Assembly: GCF_020524485.1 (NCBI RefSeq)
Contig: NZ_JAIVLF010000003.1
Coordinates: 186,001 to 250,000 of the forward strand
Origin: Novosphingobium profundi
Lineage (GTDB): Bacteria; Pseudomonadota; Alphaproteobacteria; Sphingomonadales; Sphingomonadaceae
Reading direction: 5' to 3'
Length of the DNA stretch: 64,000 nucleotides
Position 1 is the first letter of the stretch. Each line of letters opens with the position of its first letter. A program made the position numbers and the translations under genes. The notes beneath the pieces were generated by a model that was given only the letters and a program-made list of their open reading frames with translations, searched no databases and was not told where the DNA came from. Positions 1-8,568 of this stretch are shown one piece after another.

Positions 1-2651
1 CCAATCGGGTTGGCGAAGAGACGCGCCTCGTTGTTGTGCAGGAAGCCCTTGCGCCACACGTACGAGAGACGTGCGCCGATGGGACCACGCTGGTAGGCGA
101 GCGTCGCGTTGTACGAGAGCTTCGAGACGTTGAAGAAGTCCGACTGCGTGTAGCCCACGACTTCGCCCAGCTGGTTGGTCTCGGGGATCGACTGGTTGGA
201 GTCGAGCACCGTCAGGCTGCCCTGGAAGCCCAGGCCATCCAGAACGCTGGGCAGGTAGGTCGGGAAGTAGGTCAGGCCCACTTCGACGCCCTTGAGCACG
301 CCGTCCGATGCGTTGGCCGGGCGGGTGATCGTGAAGTAGTCGGTCGCGCCTGCCTCGATGTCGTTGTTCGGGATGTACTCGTAGCTCGAGATCGGCACGA
401 CAAGCCCTGAGATCTCGCGGCGGAAGCCGGTGACCGTGATCGCGCTGTTGGGCTCGAAGTACCACTCGATCGCAACGTCGATGTTCTTCGAATGCGTCGG
501 GTTGAGCGTGGCCGTACCGGCCGAACCGCTGCCGTAGCCCACGTTGGTGAGGTCACCCGTCAGTTGGTAGGTCGGGTTCACGTCGGTGAAGTTGGGGCGG
601 CGCAGCGTCTCGCCGTAGTTGAAGCGCAGGCGCAGATCGCGGGTGATCTCGTAGCGCGCGGTGAAGCTGGGCAGGAACTTGGCCGACCCGCGCGAGACCG
701 AGCTGCGCGCGAAGTTGTCGAGGCGGTCGTAGAAGTCGTAATCGGTGTCGATGTTGACGTAACGCACGCCCGCCTGGAGATCGAGCGGATTGCCGAAGAT
801 CGAGATCTGCGCGTCGGCCATCACGTAGCCCGACATCGTGGTTTCCTCGATGCCGAAGGTCTGGCCCAGCGAAAGCTGGTCGCTGGTGGGGCGGCCGTAG
901 AGCCCGCGCACCATGTCTGCGTTGTCGTAGAGCCAGTTGCCGTCGATGTTGACCCAACTGCGCGGCAGGTCGCCCTCGCCCTTGTAGAAGCCCGAGTTGG
1001 TAAACAGGGCGTCTTCGGGCAGGTCGGTCAGGTTGCCACCCAGCGCCACGGCATCACCGGTGCGAATGTAGCTGGCCGCCTTGCGACGGTCGACGCGAAG
1101 TCCCGCAGCGACGCGGCGCAGGAAGCCCTCGTAGAAGCCGTAGTAGCCATCGAGCTTGCCGGTGAGCGCGCTGCCCTTGTCCTTGTTGGCGTTGTCGTAA
1201 AGCTCGCCCACGGCCCAGGTCGAGGGCTGCGTCAGCAGGCTGTCGTCCGAGAAGTGGTACGAGGGAATGCCGCCGCCCGCGTTGAAGTCGGCGGTGATCT
1301 CGTCGGCCACGCGGCTCGTGCGCATGGCGATGAACGAGCTTTCGAACGTGCTGGTCTGGTAGGCGAGGTCACTGGTGATCTTGCCATCGCCGTCGCCGAC
1401 TTCCCACGCCCCGTTCAGGTGGTAGACGTAGCTGTCGGTCTTCGACTTGTTGAGGTCGGAGGAATTGAAGCCGTAGACATCGGCCACGGTGCGCGACTTG
1501 ACGATGTTGGTGCCATCGTAGAGCTCGACCGCGCCGGGGTTGCCCCACCAGTCGACAAAGCTGAACTGCAGGCTGTTGAAGGTCTCGGAGCGGTAGCCCG
1601 TATAGAACATCTCGGCGGTGTAGACCGAGCTGGAGTTGGGCGCCCACTGCAGCGCGGCGTTGAACGCGGGGCGCTCACGCTTGCCGTAGAGGTCCGAGGA
1701 GAACACCGCGTCGCGCGACAGGACATAGGGCACGTCCTGGCCGTTGATGTTGAGCGTGGCGCCCGCATCGGTGGAAAGCCCTGCATTGAGGCCCGGCTGC
1801 CAGATGTTGCCGTCGGGATTACCGGGCGTGACCGAGCGGCAGTCGCTGGGCTGGATGCGCTCGTAGGGGACCCAGGCCGCACCGCCCGCGCACGCGCCCG
1901 GCGCCGAGCTGACGGTGGGCAGGTTGCTGTCGGTGAGGAAGGGCACGAGCGCGCCCGCTGTCGCGCTTTCGGTGCGGTACTTCGAGCGGATGTAGCTGGC
2001 GTTCACGAGGACGCCGATCTCGCCGATGCCCGTGTCCCAGCTGTCCGCGACAAGCAGCGCGCCGCTCGGATTGAAGGTGTCGGCGATCTCGTCATACGTA
2101 CCGCGCGCCTGGCCCGACACGGCAAAGCCGCTGAAGTCGAAGGGACGGCGGGTCTTGACGTCGATCTGGCCGGCAAGGCCGGTCTCGAGCTGGTCGGCCG
2201 AGCGGGTCTTGAAGACGTTGACCTGCTTCACGAGGTTCGCCGGGATATCCTGAAGCGAGAAGCTCTGGCCCGATGCGGTGAAGACGTTGATGCCGTTCAG
2301 CGTGGTGACGGGGTCGTTCAGGCCGCGAATGGTAACGGTCTGCGCCTCGCCACTCGCGCGGTCGGTGATCTGGATGCCGGTGACGCGCTGGAGCGCCTCG
2401 ACGACGTTGTTGTCGGGCAGCTTGCCGACGTCTTCCGACACGATCGAATCGACGATCTGGACGTTGTTCTTGCGCACGTTGAGCGCGCCCAGGATCGAGG
2501 CGCGCACGCCCGTGACGATGATTTCCTCGGCGCTGGGGTCGCTGGCTCCATCGGCCTGCGGGGCGGGGGCGGCCTCCTGCGCGTTCGCCACGCCGGCGAT
2601 GCCCAGGGCCAGAACAGAAGCTGTGCAGAATGCGAATGGCCGGAATGCCAT
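1..2651 (-). CDS. TonB-dependent receptor, C-terminus cut off by window edge
   Basis: Outer-membrane, TonB-energised importer, probably for arabinan-derived oligosaccharides. About 883 codons are visible and the C-terminal end of the barrel lies beyond base 1. It starts at the ATG at 2651 with a signal peptide ending in GVANAQE, followed by IIVTGVRASI and a plug domain (KLPDNNVVEALQRVTGIQI, then TIRGLNDP). This is the large receptor subclass common in sphingomonads and Caulobacter next to glycan-degradation genes. The specificity is inferred from the neighbouring GH43/GH51 genes, not read from the protein. It has its own 222-bp upstream region with two copies of the GTCGGA-type operator (2712 and 2845), so it is probably transcribed separately from the enzyme operon but co-regulated with it. 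Confidence 0.93.
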   Translation of the reverse strand, partial: MAFRPFAFCTASVLALGIAGVANAQEAAPAPQADGASDPSAEEIIVTGVRASILGALNVRKNNVQIVDSIVSEDVGKLPDNNVVEALQRVTGIQITDRASGEAQTVTIRGLNDPVTTLNGINVFTASGQSFSLQDIPANLVKQVNVFKTRSADQLETGLAGQIDVKTRRPFDFSGFAVSGQARGTYDEIADTFNPSGALLVADSWDTGIGEIGVLVNASYIRSKYRTESATAGALVPFLTDSNLPTVSSAPGACAGGAAWVPYERIQPSDCRSVTPGNPDGNIWQPGLNAGLSTDAGATLNINGQDVPYVLSRDAVFSSDLYGKRERPAFNAALQWAPNSSSVYTAEMFYTGYRSETFNSLQFSFVDWWGNPGAVELYDGTNIVKSRTVADVYGFNSSDLNKSKTDSYVYHLNGAWEVGDGDGKITSDLAYQTSTFESSFIAMRTSRVADEITADFNAGGGIPSYHFSDDSLLTQPSTWAVGELYDNANKDKGSALTGKLDGYYGFYEGFLRRVAAGLRVDRRKAASYIRTGDAVALGGNLTDLPEDALFTNSGFYKGEGDLPRSWVNIDGNWLYDNADMVRGLYGRPTSDQLSLGQTFGIEETTMSGYVMADAQISIFGNPLDLQAGVRYVNIDTDYDFYDRLDNFARSSVSRGSAKFLPSFTARYEITRDLRLRFNYGETLRRPNFTDVNPTYQLTGDLTNVGYGSGSAGTATLNPTHSKNIDVAIEWYFEPNSAITVTGFRREISGLVVPISSYEYIPNNDIEAGATDYFTITRPANASDGVLKGVEVGLTYFPTYLPSVLDGLGFQGSLTVLDSNQSIPETNQLGEVVGYTQSDFFNVSKLSYNATLAYQRGPIGARLSYVWRKGFLHNNEARLFANPI

Positions 2652-2711
2652 GATCAACCCTCCCAATTTTCAATCGCGCAGCGGTTCCTGCGCCGTGTTC
2701 GTGAGGGCCTG

Positions 2712-2730
2712 ATTATTTGTCGGAGTTATT
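2712..2730. promoter_or_regulatory. Candidate operator A (GTCGGA-type) upstream of receptor
   Basis: An AT-rich stretch with TTTGTCGGAGTTA at 2716-2728, standing out in GC-rich DNA. It closely matches sites at 12106 (reverse orientation) and 14517. All lie upstream of sugar-catabolism genes, so binding by the GntR/FCD regulator at 12224 is inferred. Confidence 0.55.
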
Positions 2731-2844
2731 TTGTGCAAGCGAAAAGTGCAAGCCTGCCTTACAATTCAGCAACTCGTAAGGGAGCGTGGCATCTTCGCAT
2801 CACTGCGCGCCACACTCCCTCACAAAACCGCGAAAATCCGCGAA

Positions 2845-2863
2845 TTTATTGTCCGAGTTTTAG
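2845..2863. promoter_or_regulatory. Candidate operator D, second copy upstream of receptor
   Basis: TTTATTGTCCGAGTTTTAG. It differs from site A by one core base (GTCCGAG versus GTCGGAG) and has the same AT-rich flanks. It lies about 130 bp from site A, just beyond the stop codon of the neighbouring GH43 gene. Two sites in one control region would allow looping or cooperative binding. Confidence 0.4.
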
Positions 2864-2873
2864 AACGAATGTA

Positions 2874-4313
2874 TCAGTCCACGGTCCACAGCGTCCGCGG
2901 GTCCGAGAGCGGTGCCAGAGCAACCGTGCCGTCAATTGCGGCAAGCCCCTGCCCGGCCTGCGCCACCGACTCGAAGCGCACCTTGCCCTTGCCTTCCACC
3001 TTGCGGCGGAAGCGGTCGGCCCCGTCCTGTGCGCCGCCTTCGCTACGCGGCGCCAGCGTGCATGTGCCCTGCTCGCCCACGGTGAGGCACATCTCGCGCA
3101 GCAGGATCGGGGAGAGCTGGATGGTGCCGTCCTTGGCGGGAAGCGAGCGGATCTGGGTCTGGGGCAGCGCGGGAGCCCCGATCACCAGCGCCTCGTCCTC
3201 GTGCGCGAGGAATGCGCCCTCGGCGGCCTCGCTGATGAAGCGCTCGGGCAGCGGGCCATTGCCCACCGGCACGCCGAAATCGGGCGCGCCCTTTTCATCG
3301 AAGTAGACGCGCTGGACGCGGGTGTGGCGGTCCGGGTTGAACAGCGGATCGCCCTCAATCTCCTTGTAGTCGCGGCCATGGTAGACGAGCATCGGGCGGC
3401 CCTCCTCATCGACCGTGAAGTCGTTGTGGCCCGGGCCGTAGACCGAGGTCGCAACGCTGGTCTGGAAGACCGGCTCGGGCGACTTGGTCCAGTTGTCGGC
3501 GACAAGAAGGTCGGCCTCGGCGTCGATGGAGAGCATGCCCAGGCAGTAACGGTCGTCCGTCGCGCTTGCCGAGTAGGTCATGTAGAGCTTGCCCGCGTTC
3601 TCGATCACGGCCGCGCCTTCGTTGACCTTGAAGCCCCGGATTTCCCAGTCGTAGGTCGGGACCGACAGGCGGGTTGCCGGGCCGACCGTCAGTGGGCCGG
3701 TCATCTTCGCGATATAGAGGTTGGAATTGGTCTCGATGCCCGGCTCGCGCTGGGCCCAGGTGAAGTAGCGCTCCCCGCGGTGAACAAAGACCTTGGAATC
3801 AAGGTTGAAGCTGTCCCAAGGCGCCTCGAACTCGCCCTTCACCGACCACTCGCCGGTCATCGGGTCCTCGCCCGCGCATTCGACTGCGTAAGTGCGGATG
3901 CGGAAGACATCCTCGCCGCCGCCCGAAGGCCCTGCCGCAAAGTAGACGTACCAGCGCCCGTCGATCTGGTGCATTTCGGGCGCCCAGATGAAGCCGGAGA
4001 GCGGCCCCTCTTCCTCGTGGCGCCACAGCACACGCTCTTCGGCATCGGTGAGGCCTGCCAGGGTCTTCGCACGGCGCAGGACCAGACGGTCATACTCAGG
4101 CACCGAGCCGGTCATGTAGTAGTAGCCGTCGGTGTGGAGGAAGATCTGCGCGTCGGCGCGGTTCTTGACCAGCGGGTTGACCGGGACGGCGGGCGTGGCG
4201 CCGCCGTCTGTGCCCTCACCGTCGGCAAGGACCGTGCGGCCCGCCTCGCTGCAGGCGATGGGAAGAAGGGCTGCGCCAAGGGCAAAGGTGCGGCGCGAAA
4301 GGGAAAACGGCAT
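2874..4313 (-). CDS. GH43 family glycosidase, predicted Tat-exported lipoprotein
   Basis: Five-bladed beta-propeller glycosidase, probably an exo-acting alpha-L-arabinofuranosidase, 479 aa. The start at 4313 gives a twin-arginine signal (SRRTFAL, residues 6-12) followed by a lipobox-like LPIAC (Cys21), so it is predicted to be folded in the cytoplasm and lipid-anchored. Candidate catalytic residues by GH43 pattern are Asp54 (RADAQ), Asp172 (NLDSK) and Glu232 (NEGAA). WAPEMHQIDG (110-119) and GPGHNDF are also typical. About 110 C-terminal residues beyond the propeller form an extra domain that I cannot assign; it weakly recalls an arabinose-binding trefoil. A strong terminator lies between it and the arabinanase gene upstream, so it may be expressed by read-through or from its own promoter. 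Confidence 0.88.
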   Translation of the reverse strand: MPFSLSRRTFALGAALLPIACSEAGRTVLADGEGTDGGATPAVPVNPLVKNRADAQIFLHTDGYYYMTGSVPEYDRLVLRRAKTLAGLTDAEERVLWRHEEEGPLSGFIWAPEMHQIDGRWYVYFAAGPSGGGEDVFRIRTYAVECAGEDPMTGEWSVKGEFEAPWDSFNLDSKVFVHRGERYFTWAQREPGIETNSNLYIAKMTGPLTVGPATRLSVPTYDWEIRGFKVNEGAAVIENAGKLYMTYSASATDDRYCLGMLSIDAEADLLVADNWTKSPEPVFQTSVATSVYGPGHNDFTVDEEGRPMLVYHGRDYKEIEGDPLFNPDRHTRVQRVYFDEKGAPDFGVPVGNGPLPERFISEAAEGAFLAHEDEALVIGAPALPQTQIRSLPAKDGTIQLSPILLREMCLTVGEQGTCTLAPRSEGGAQDGADRFRRKVEGKGKVRFESVAQAGQGLAAIDGTVALAPLSDPRTLWTVD

Positions 4314-4383
4314 AAGTCCTCTCCGGTCTCTGGTCGGACGCGAGGGGCCTCTCTTGCGGAGGCCGGATCGCGGCAAAAGCATC

Positions 4384-4422
4384 AAAAAAACGGCCCCCCG
4401 CCCCACGTGGATGCGGGGGGCC
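4384..4422 (-). terminator. Strong intrinsic terminator inside the catabolic operon
   Basis: A 10-bp perfect stem (GGCCCCCCGC at 4392-4401 with GCGGGGGGCC at 4413-4422). On the minus strand it is followed by seven T residues (4384-4390). It lies directly after the arabinanase stop codon and before the GH43 lipoprotein gene. Confidence 0.85.
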
Positions 4423-4435
4423 AGTTGGTGGTGTT

Positions 4436-5458
4436 TCAGTCGTGCGCCACCGGCCAGCCGTCCGCATCCCAGGTCAGCGGCGCTATGCGCAGCGTGGGCG
4501 CGCCGTTCGCCTCGCGGTCGTAGGCGTGGTAGACGAGATAGGTGGTGCCATCGGTGTCGGTGAAGGCGCCAACGTGGCCGGGGCCGCGGAAGCGCTCCTT
4601 CTCTTCGAGGTCCGCGCGCAGCAGGATCGAGCCGCCGCCCTCCATCAGCTTGGAGCCGTCCTTGCCGAGATAGGGCCCCTTCACGTCGCGCGACCGGCCC
4701 ATCACGGTGTAGTAGGTGGAGTTCACGCCCTTGCAGCAATAGTCGTAGCTGACGAGGAGGTAGTACCAGCCGCCATGGGTGAGGATGAACGGCGCCTCGA
4801 CCGGCGCGGGTGCGCCTGCCGGGGCTGGGCGGCGCGCGATGGAAACAGGCGTGGTGCCCGCATCGACCTTGCCGGTCGCAGGGTTCACGGCAAAGAGCTT
4901 GATGCCCGTCCAGAAGCTGCCGAGCGAGAGCCACTGCCCGCCCTTGTCATCGATCACCAGGTTGGGGTCGATGGCGTTGAAATCGTCGGCGTGGGTCGAC
5001 TGGACGACAAGGCCCTTGTCGCTCCAGCCATAGTCCTGCGAGGTCGGGTCCAGCGTCTTCGCGGTCGCAAGGCCGATCGCCGAACGGTTCGAGCCGAAGG
5101 TCGAGACCGAATAGTAGAGGCGGTATTCGCCATTCACGCGCTGGATATCGGGCGCCCAGATCCCTTCGGTACCCGGCACGGCCTTGGTGGCCCACTCCGG
5201 AAGCTCAGCGAAGACCGAACCGGCCTCCTGCCAATGGACGAGGTCGTGCGAGGTCTTGATGCCAATGTAGCGGCCGACCGTGTTGAAGACGTAGTAGGTG
5301 TCGCCCTCGCGGATGATGACGGGGTCATGCGTGGGCGCGAGCGCGCCGCTCAAGCGGTCATTCAGAACCGGAGCATCGCTCTGGGCCGCCTTGGCCGAAA
5401 CGCCCATCGAGAGCGCCAGCGCGCCGATGGCGAGGAAGCGGGAGAGTGTGCGGACCAT
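4436..5458 (-). CDS. GH43 endo-1,5-alpha-L-arabinanase
   Basis: Hydrolyses internal alpha-1,5 bonds of arabinan; 340 aa with a signal peptide (cleavage near SAKAAQ, residue 25), so periplasmic or exported. The three GH43 acids are visible: base Asp45 (THDPV), pKa modulator Asp164 (AIDPN) and general acid Glu221 (VEAPF). EGIWAPDIQR (99-108) and the SYDYCCKGVNSTY segment are hallmarks of arabinanases. I chose ATG 5458, with GAGG/GAGGG upstream; a GTG three codons earlier (5467) would overlap the dgoA stop. It is fifth in an operon that also makes the GH51 exo-enzyme needed to finish the oligosaccharides. Confidence 0.93.
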   Translation of the reverse strand: MVRTLSRFLAIGALALSMGVSAKAAQSDAPVLNDRLSGALAPTHDPVIIREGDTYYVFNTVGRYIGIKTSHDLVHWQEAGSVFAELPEWATKAVPGTEGIWAPDIQRVNGEYRLYYSVSTFGSNRSAIGLATAKTLDPTSQDYGWSDKGLVVQSTHADDFNAIDPNLVIDDKGGQWLSLGSFWTGIKLFAVNPATGKVDAGTTPVSIARRPAPAGAPAPVEAPFILTHGGWYYLLVSYDYCCKGVNSTYYTVMGRSRDVKGPYLGKDGSKLMEGGGSILLRADLEEKERFRGPGHVGAFTDTDGTTYLVYHAYDREANGAPTLRIAPLTWDADGWPVAHD

Positions 5459-5463
5459 CGCCC

Positions 5464-6096
5464 TCACCCCTCGTACGCGGTCCAGGCGGCGACCAGCGCG
5501 CGCGCCTTCTCGCCCACCTGCGCGGGCGTGTCGCCGGGCTTGTAGAGGCTGCCGCCCACGCCGATGCCGAAGACCCCGGCCTTGCGGTATTCGGCGATGT
5601 TGGCCGGGCCCACGCCGCCCACGGCCCAGACGCGGGTGTCCTTTGGGAGCACGTCCTTGATGGCTTTCACATAAGAGGCCCCCAGAACCGAGCCGGGAAA
5701 GAGCTTGAGGTCGCGCGCGCCTGCGGACACCGCCGCAAACGCCTCGGTCGGGGTGAGGAAACCGGGCAGGACATCCATGCCCAGTTGCAGCGAATGGGTA
5801 ATGACCGCCCGGTCAGTGTTGGGCGAGACCATGAAGGTGCCCCCTGCGCCTGCAAGGTCCTCGGCCAGCCCGGTGGAGATGACGGTTCCGCCGCCAATGG
5901 CCGCGCGGCCTTCAAGCGCGGCGGAGAGCGCGGCGATGGAGCCTGCCGGATCGGGCGAGTTGAATGGCACCTCGATCAGGCGCACACCCGCTTCCACCAG
6001 CGCCTCGCCGATGGCGACGACTTCGTGGGTTTCGACCCCGCGCAGGATGGCCACTACCGGGACGGCGCCCTGCGCCAGAACGTCTGCGATCTTCAT
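5464..6096 (-). CDS. dgoA: 2-dehydro-3-deoxy-6-phosphogalactonate aldolase
   Basis: Class I aldolase splitting KDPGal to pyruvate and glyceraldehyde 3-phosphate in the De Ley-Doudoroff galactose pathway. 210 aa, usual length. Glu42 (IEVPF) and the Schiff-base Lys131 (LKLFPGS) are in place. SPNTD (91-95) is the DgoA rather than Eda pattern. The start codon overlaps the dgoK stop by 4 bp, indicating translational coupling. Its presence in an arabinan operon indicates that galactose is co-released, for example from arabinogalactan side chains. Confidence 0.93.
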   Translation of the reverse strand: MKIADVLAQGAVPVVAILRGVETHEVVAIGEALVEAGVRLIEVPFNSPDPAGSIAALSAALEGRAAIGGGTVISTGLAEDLAGAGGTFMVSPNTDRAVITHSLQLGMDVLPGFLTPTEAFAAVSAGARDLKLFPGSVLGASYVKAIKDVLPKDTRVWAVGGVGPANIAEYRKAGVFGIGVGGSLYKPGDTPAQVGEKARALVAAWTAYEG

Positions 6097-6977
6097 GCCT
6101 TCACTCCTGTGGCAAGCGCGAGGCCCGCCAGTACGGCCGCCTCGCCGTCGATCCGCTGCGCCACGGCGGCGGAAAGGGGAAGCGCCTTTTCGTAGAGATC
6201 GACGATCTTGCCATCGCCGATGAGAACCACCGAGGCCCCCGCGTTCGCCTCGGCGACGACTTCGCCGCCGATAAGGAGCGCAGAGAGGTAGCCGTGCGAC
6301 CAAGCCTTGGAGCGGCCATCGAGCAGGCGCGCCGCGCGCGCCTCGAAGAGAGCCGCGGTAAGCGGTTCGCCCGCGCGTTCAAGGCCTCGGGCAAAGCCGT
6401 CCTCGAAACTTCCGCTGCCCTCGGTGTCCGGGCCGGTCAGCGTCGAGTGGCCGGTGAGGAGCGCGAAGAGTTCGCCGGTGGGATGAGTGCGAAAGCCGGT
6501 GAGCACACCGCCCGTCACTTCCACCCACTTGCAGTGCGTGCCGGGCAGCACGATCAGGTGCCGCCCCTCGCCCAGTTCAGGCTGGAGCGCGATGGCGCCG
6601 AAGATCTGCGTTTCCTCGCCGCGCATCACATCGGGAACCGCGCCGCCCATGTGGCCGCAAACCCCCGCCAGAACGGTGACGGGAAGCCCCGCGACCCGGG
6701 TGCGCGTGGGCCCTGCCAGCCAGCCGTCGCGGTTGGCCGGGCACGTGACGTACCCGGCATCGACGAGCGCGCCCTTCGCGCCCGCCATCCCGCACAGCAC
6801 CACGTCCTCGAACGGGCCCTGCTCCTGCCAGCGCGCCAAGCGCGCGGCGAGGATACCGGCCGGATCGGCGCTCAGCGCGCCGGGGCCGTCGAGCCTGTCG
6901 GTGACACGCCCGTCCTCAACCCGGTAGAGCCGAAGGTTGGTCGTGCCCCAATCGCCAAGGACGCGCACGCTGCTCAT
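6093..6977 (-). CDS. dgoK: 2-dehydro-3-deoxygalactonokinase
   Basis: Phosphorylates 2-keto-3-deoxygalactonate with ATP to give the DgoA substrate. 294 aa. The N-terminus carries GDWGTTNLRLY (8-18), the phosphate-1 loop of the DgoK family (actin/hexokinase fold), and VLPGTHCKWVEV further in. It overlaps dgoA and the GH51 gene by 4 bp on either side (ATGA), so three genes are tightly coupled. Cytoplasmic. Confidence 0.94.
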   Translation of the reverse strand: MSSVRVLGDWGTTNLRLYRVEDGRVTDRLDGPGALSADPAGILAARLARWQEQGPFEDVVLCGMAGAKGALVDAGYVTCPANRDGWLAGPTRTRVAGLPVTVLAGVCGHMGGAVPDVMRGEETQIFGAIALQPELGEGRHLIVLPGTHCKWVEVTGGVLTGFRTHPTGELFALLTGHSTLTGPDTEGSGSFEDGFARGLERAGEPLTAALFEARAARLLDGRSKAWSHGYLSALLIGGEVVAEANAGASVVLIGDGKIVDLYEKALPLSAAVAQRIDGEAAVLAGLALATGVKA

Positions 6978-8542
6978 TGCACTTCGAGCACCACGACGGA
7001 CTTCGCCGGAAGCGTCACGGTAAGCGTGCCGCCCTTCACCCGCGCGCCGTTGAACGCGGCGGGCTTCACCACATCCGGGTTCTCGAAGGTGTTGTGCGCG
7101 TTGATCGCACCTGCCGTCAGGATACGGCCCGAGACCTTCCCTGCCTTCACCCCGTCGAGCGCGATGGTGACGGTGTTCGCCTCCTTCGCATCGGCGTTGG
7201 AGAGACCGACGTGGATCTTGCCGTCCGTGCCCTTGACCGCCGAGCCGCTGACGGCGGGAAGGGTGTAATCCCCCACCTTGTAGGTCGGCGTCTCGATGTC
7301 GATCGGCAGCACGGTCGCGTCCTGCCAGGGCTTGTACATCTCGAAGACGTGGTAGGTGGGCGTCAGCACCATCTGGTCGTCTTTGGTGAAGATCATCGCC
7401 TGGAGCACGTTCACCATCTGCGCGATGGCGGTCATGCGCACGCGGTCGGCGTGCTTGGCGAAGATGTCGAGGTTGATCGCCGCGATCAGCGCGTCGCGCA
7501 TGGTGTTCTGCTGGCGCAGGAAGCCGGGGTGCGTGCCCTCATCCTGAGCATACCACGAACCCCATTCGTCCACGGCCAGGAACAGGCGCTTCTCGGGATC
7601 GTACTTGTCCATGATCGCGCTGTGCTTGGTGATCAGCTCATCCATGCGCCAGGCTTCGTGGAGCGCATCGGCCCAGCCGCTCTCGTCGAAATCGACGGCG
7701 GGTGCGCGCGGCGGCCAGCCCCCTGCGGGGTGGACGTAGTAGTGCAGCGAGAGACCATCGAGCATGTTGCCCGCGATCTTCATCATCTGCTCGGTCCAGT
7801 TGTAGTCTTCCACATTGGCGCCCGCCGCGACCTTGAGGATCTTGGTATCTGCGGGCGGCTTGATGAAAGTGGAGTAGCGGCGCGTGACGTCGGCGGCGTA
7901 CTCGGGACGCATGTTGCCCCCGCAGCCCCACAGCTCGTTGCCGACCCCGAAGTACTTGACCTTCCAGGGCTCCTTGTGGCCGTTCTCGGCGCGCTCTTCG
8001 GCCAGCGTGCCAGCGGGCGCGGTCATGTACTCGATCCACTCGGCCATTTCGCGCGGCGAGCCATTGCCGACGTTACCCGCGACATAGGCCTCCGCGCCGA
8101 CCTGGCGGGTCAGTTCGAAGAACTCGTGCGTGCCCACGGTGTTGGGCTCGGTCACGCCGCCCCAGTGGGTGTTGACCTTGGTCGGACGGTCCTTCCTCGG
8201 GCCCACGCCTTCGCGCCAGTGGTATTCGTCGGCAAAGCAGCCTCCCGGCCAGCGGATCACCGGCACCGACAGATCGCGCAGCGCGCCGACCACGTCGTTG
8301 CGAAACCCGTTGGTGTTGGGAATCGCGCTGTCCTCGCCGACCCACAGGCCGCCGTAGATGCCCTCACCCAGATGCTCAGCGAACTGGGTGAAGATGTCCT
8401 TGTCGTAGACCGGGCCCGGCGTATCGGCGTGGATCGTCGCGCGCGTCGGGGTCCCGGCGGTGTCGGCCAGGACGCCCGTGCTCGCAAAGACGCTCGCCCC
8501 CAGAAGCAGGGTGGCGGCGGTGTGGCGAAATGCCTTCATCAT
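6974..8542 (-). CDS. GH51 alpha-L-arabinofuranosidase
   Basis: Releases terminal L-arabinofuranose from arabino-oligosaccharides. 522 aa. The N-terminal 26 residues look like a signal peptide (LLLGASVFASTGVLAD), so it is probably periplasmic. The acid/base Glu203 lies in GNELWG and the nucleophile Glu326 in VDEWGSW; His267 (LHYY) is also conserved. A (beta/alpha)8 barrel is followed by a C-terminal beta-sandwich. The start is one of two adjacent ATGs (8542 or 8539), with GGGAGGGG about ten bases upstream. It overlaps dgoK by 4 bp. Confidence 0.94.
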   Translation of the reverse strand: MMKAFRHTAATLLLGASVFASTGVLADTAGTPTRATIHADTPGPVYDKDIFTQFAEHLGEGIYGGLWVGEDSAIPNTNGFRNDVVGALRDLSVPVIRWPGGCFADEYHWREGVGPRKDRPTKVNTHWGGVTEPNTVGTHEFFELTRQVGAEAYVAGNVGNGSPREMAEWIEYMTAPAGTLAEERAENGHKEPWKVKYFGVGNELWGCGGNMRPEYAADVTRRYSTFIKPPADTKILKVAAGANVEDYNWTEQMMKIAGNMLDGLSLHYYVHPAGGWPPRAPAVDFDESGWADALHEAWRMDELITKHSAIMDKYDPEKRLFLAVDEWGSWYAQDEGTHPGFLRQQNTMRDALIAAINLDIFAKHADRVRMTAIAQMVNVLQAMIFTKDDQMVLTPTYHVFEMYKPWQDATVLPIDIETPTYKVGDYTLPAVSGSAVKGTDGKIHVGLSNADAKEANTVTIALDGVKAGKVSGRILTAGAINAHNTFENPDVVKPAAFNGARVKGGTLTVTLPAKSVVVLEVQ

Positions 8543-8568
8543 GTCTTCTATCCCCTCCCAGGGCGTTC

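Noticed and set aside
492..4523. 1343-aa open frame on the plus strand
   Set aside because: It runs antisense to the receptor and GH43 genes and is rich in Val, Ala, Arg and Gly with no motif. Long antisense frames are expected in GC-rich DNA. The same holds for 25412-27619, 32476-35253 and 53635-57945 on the plus strand.
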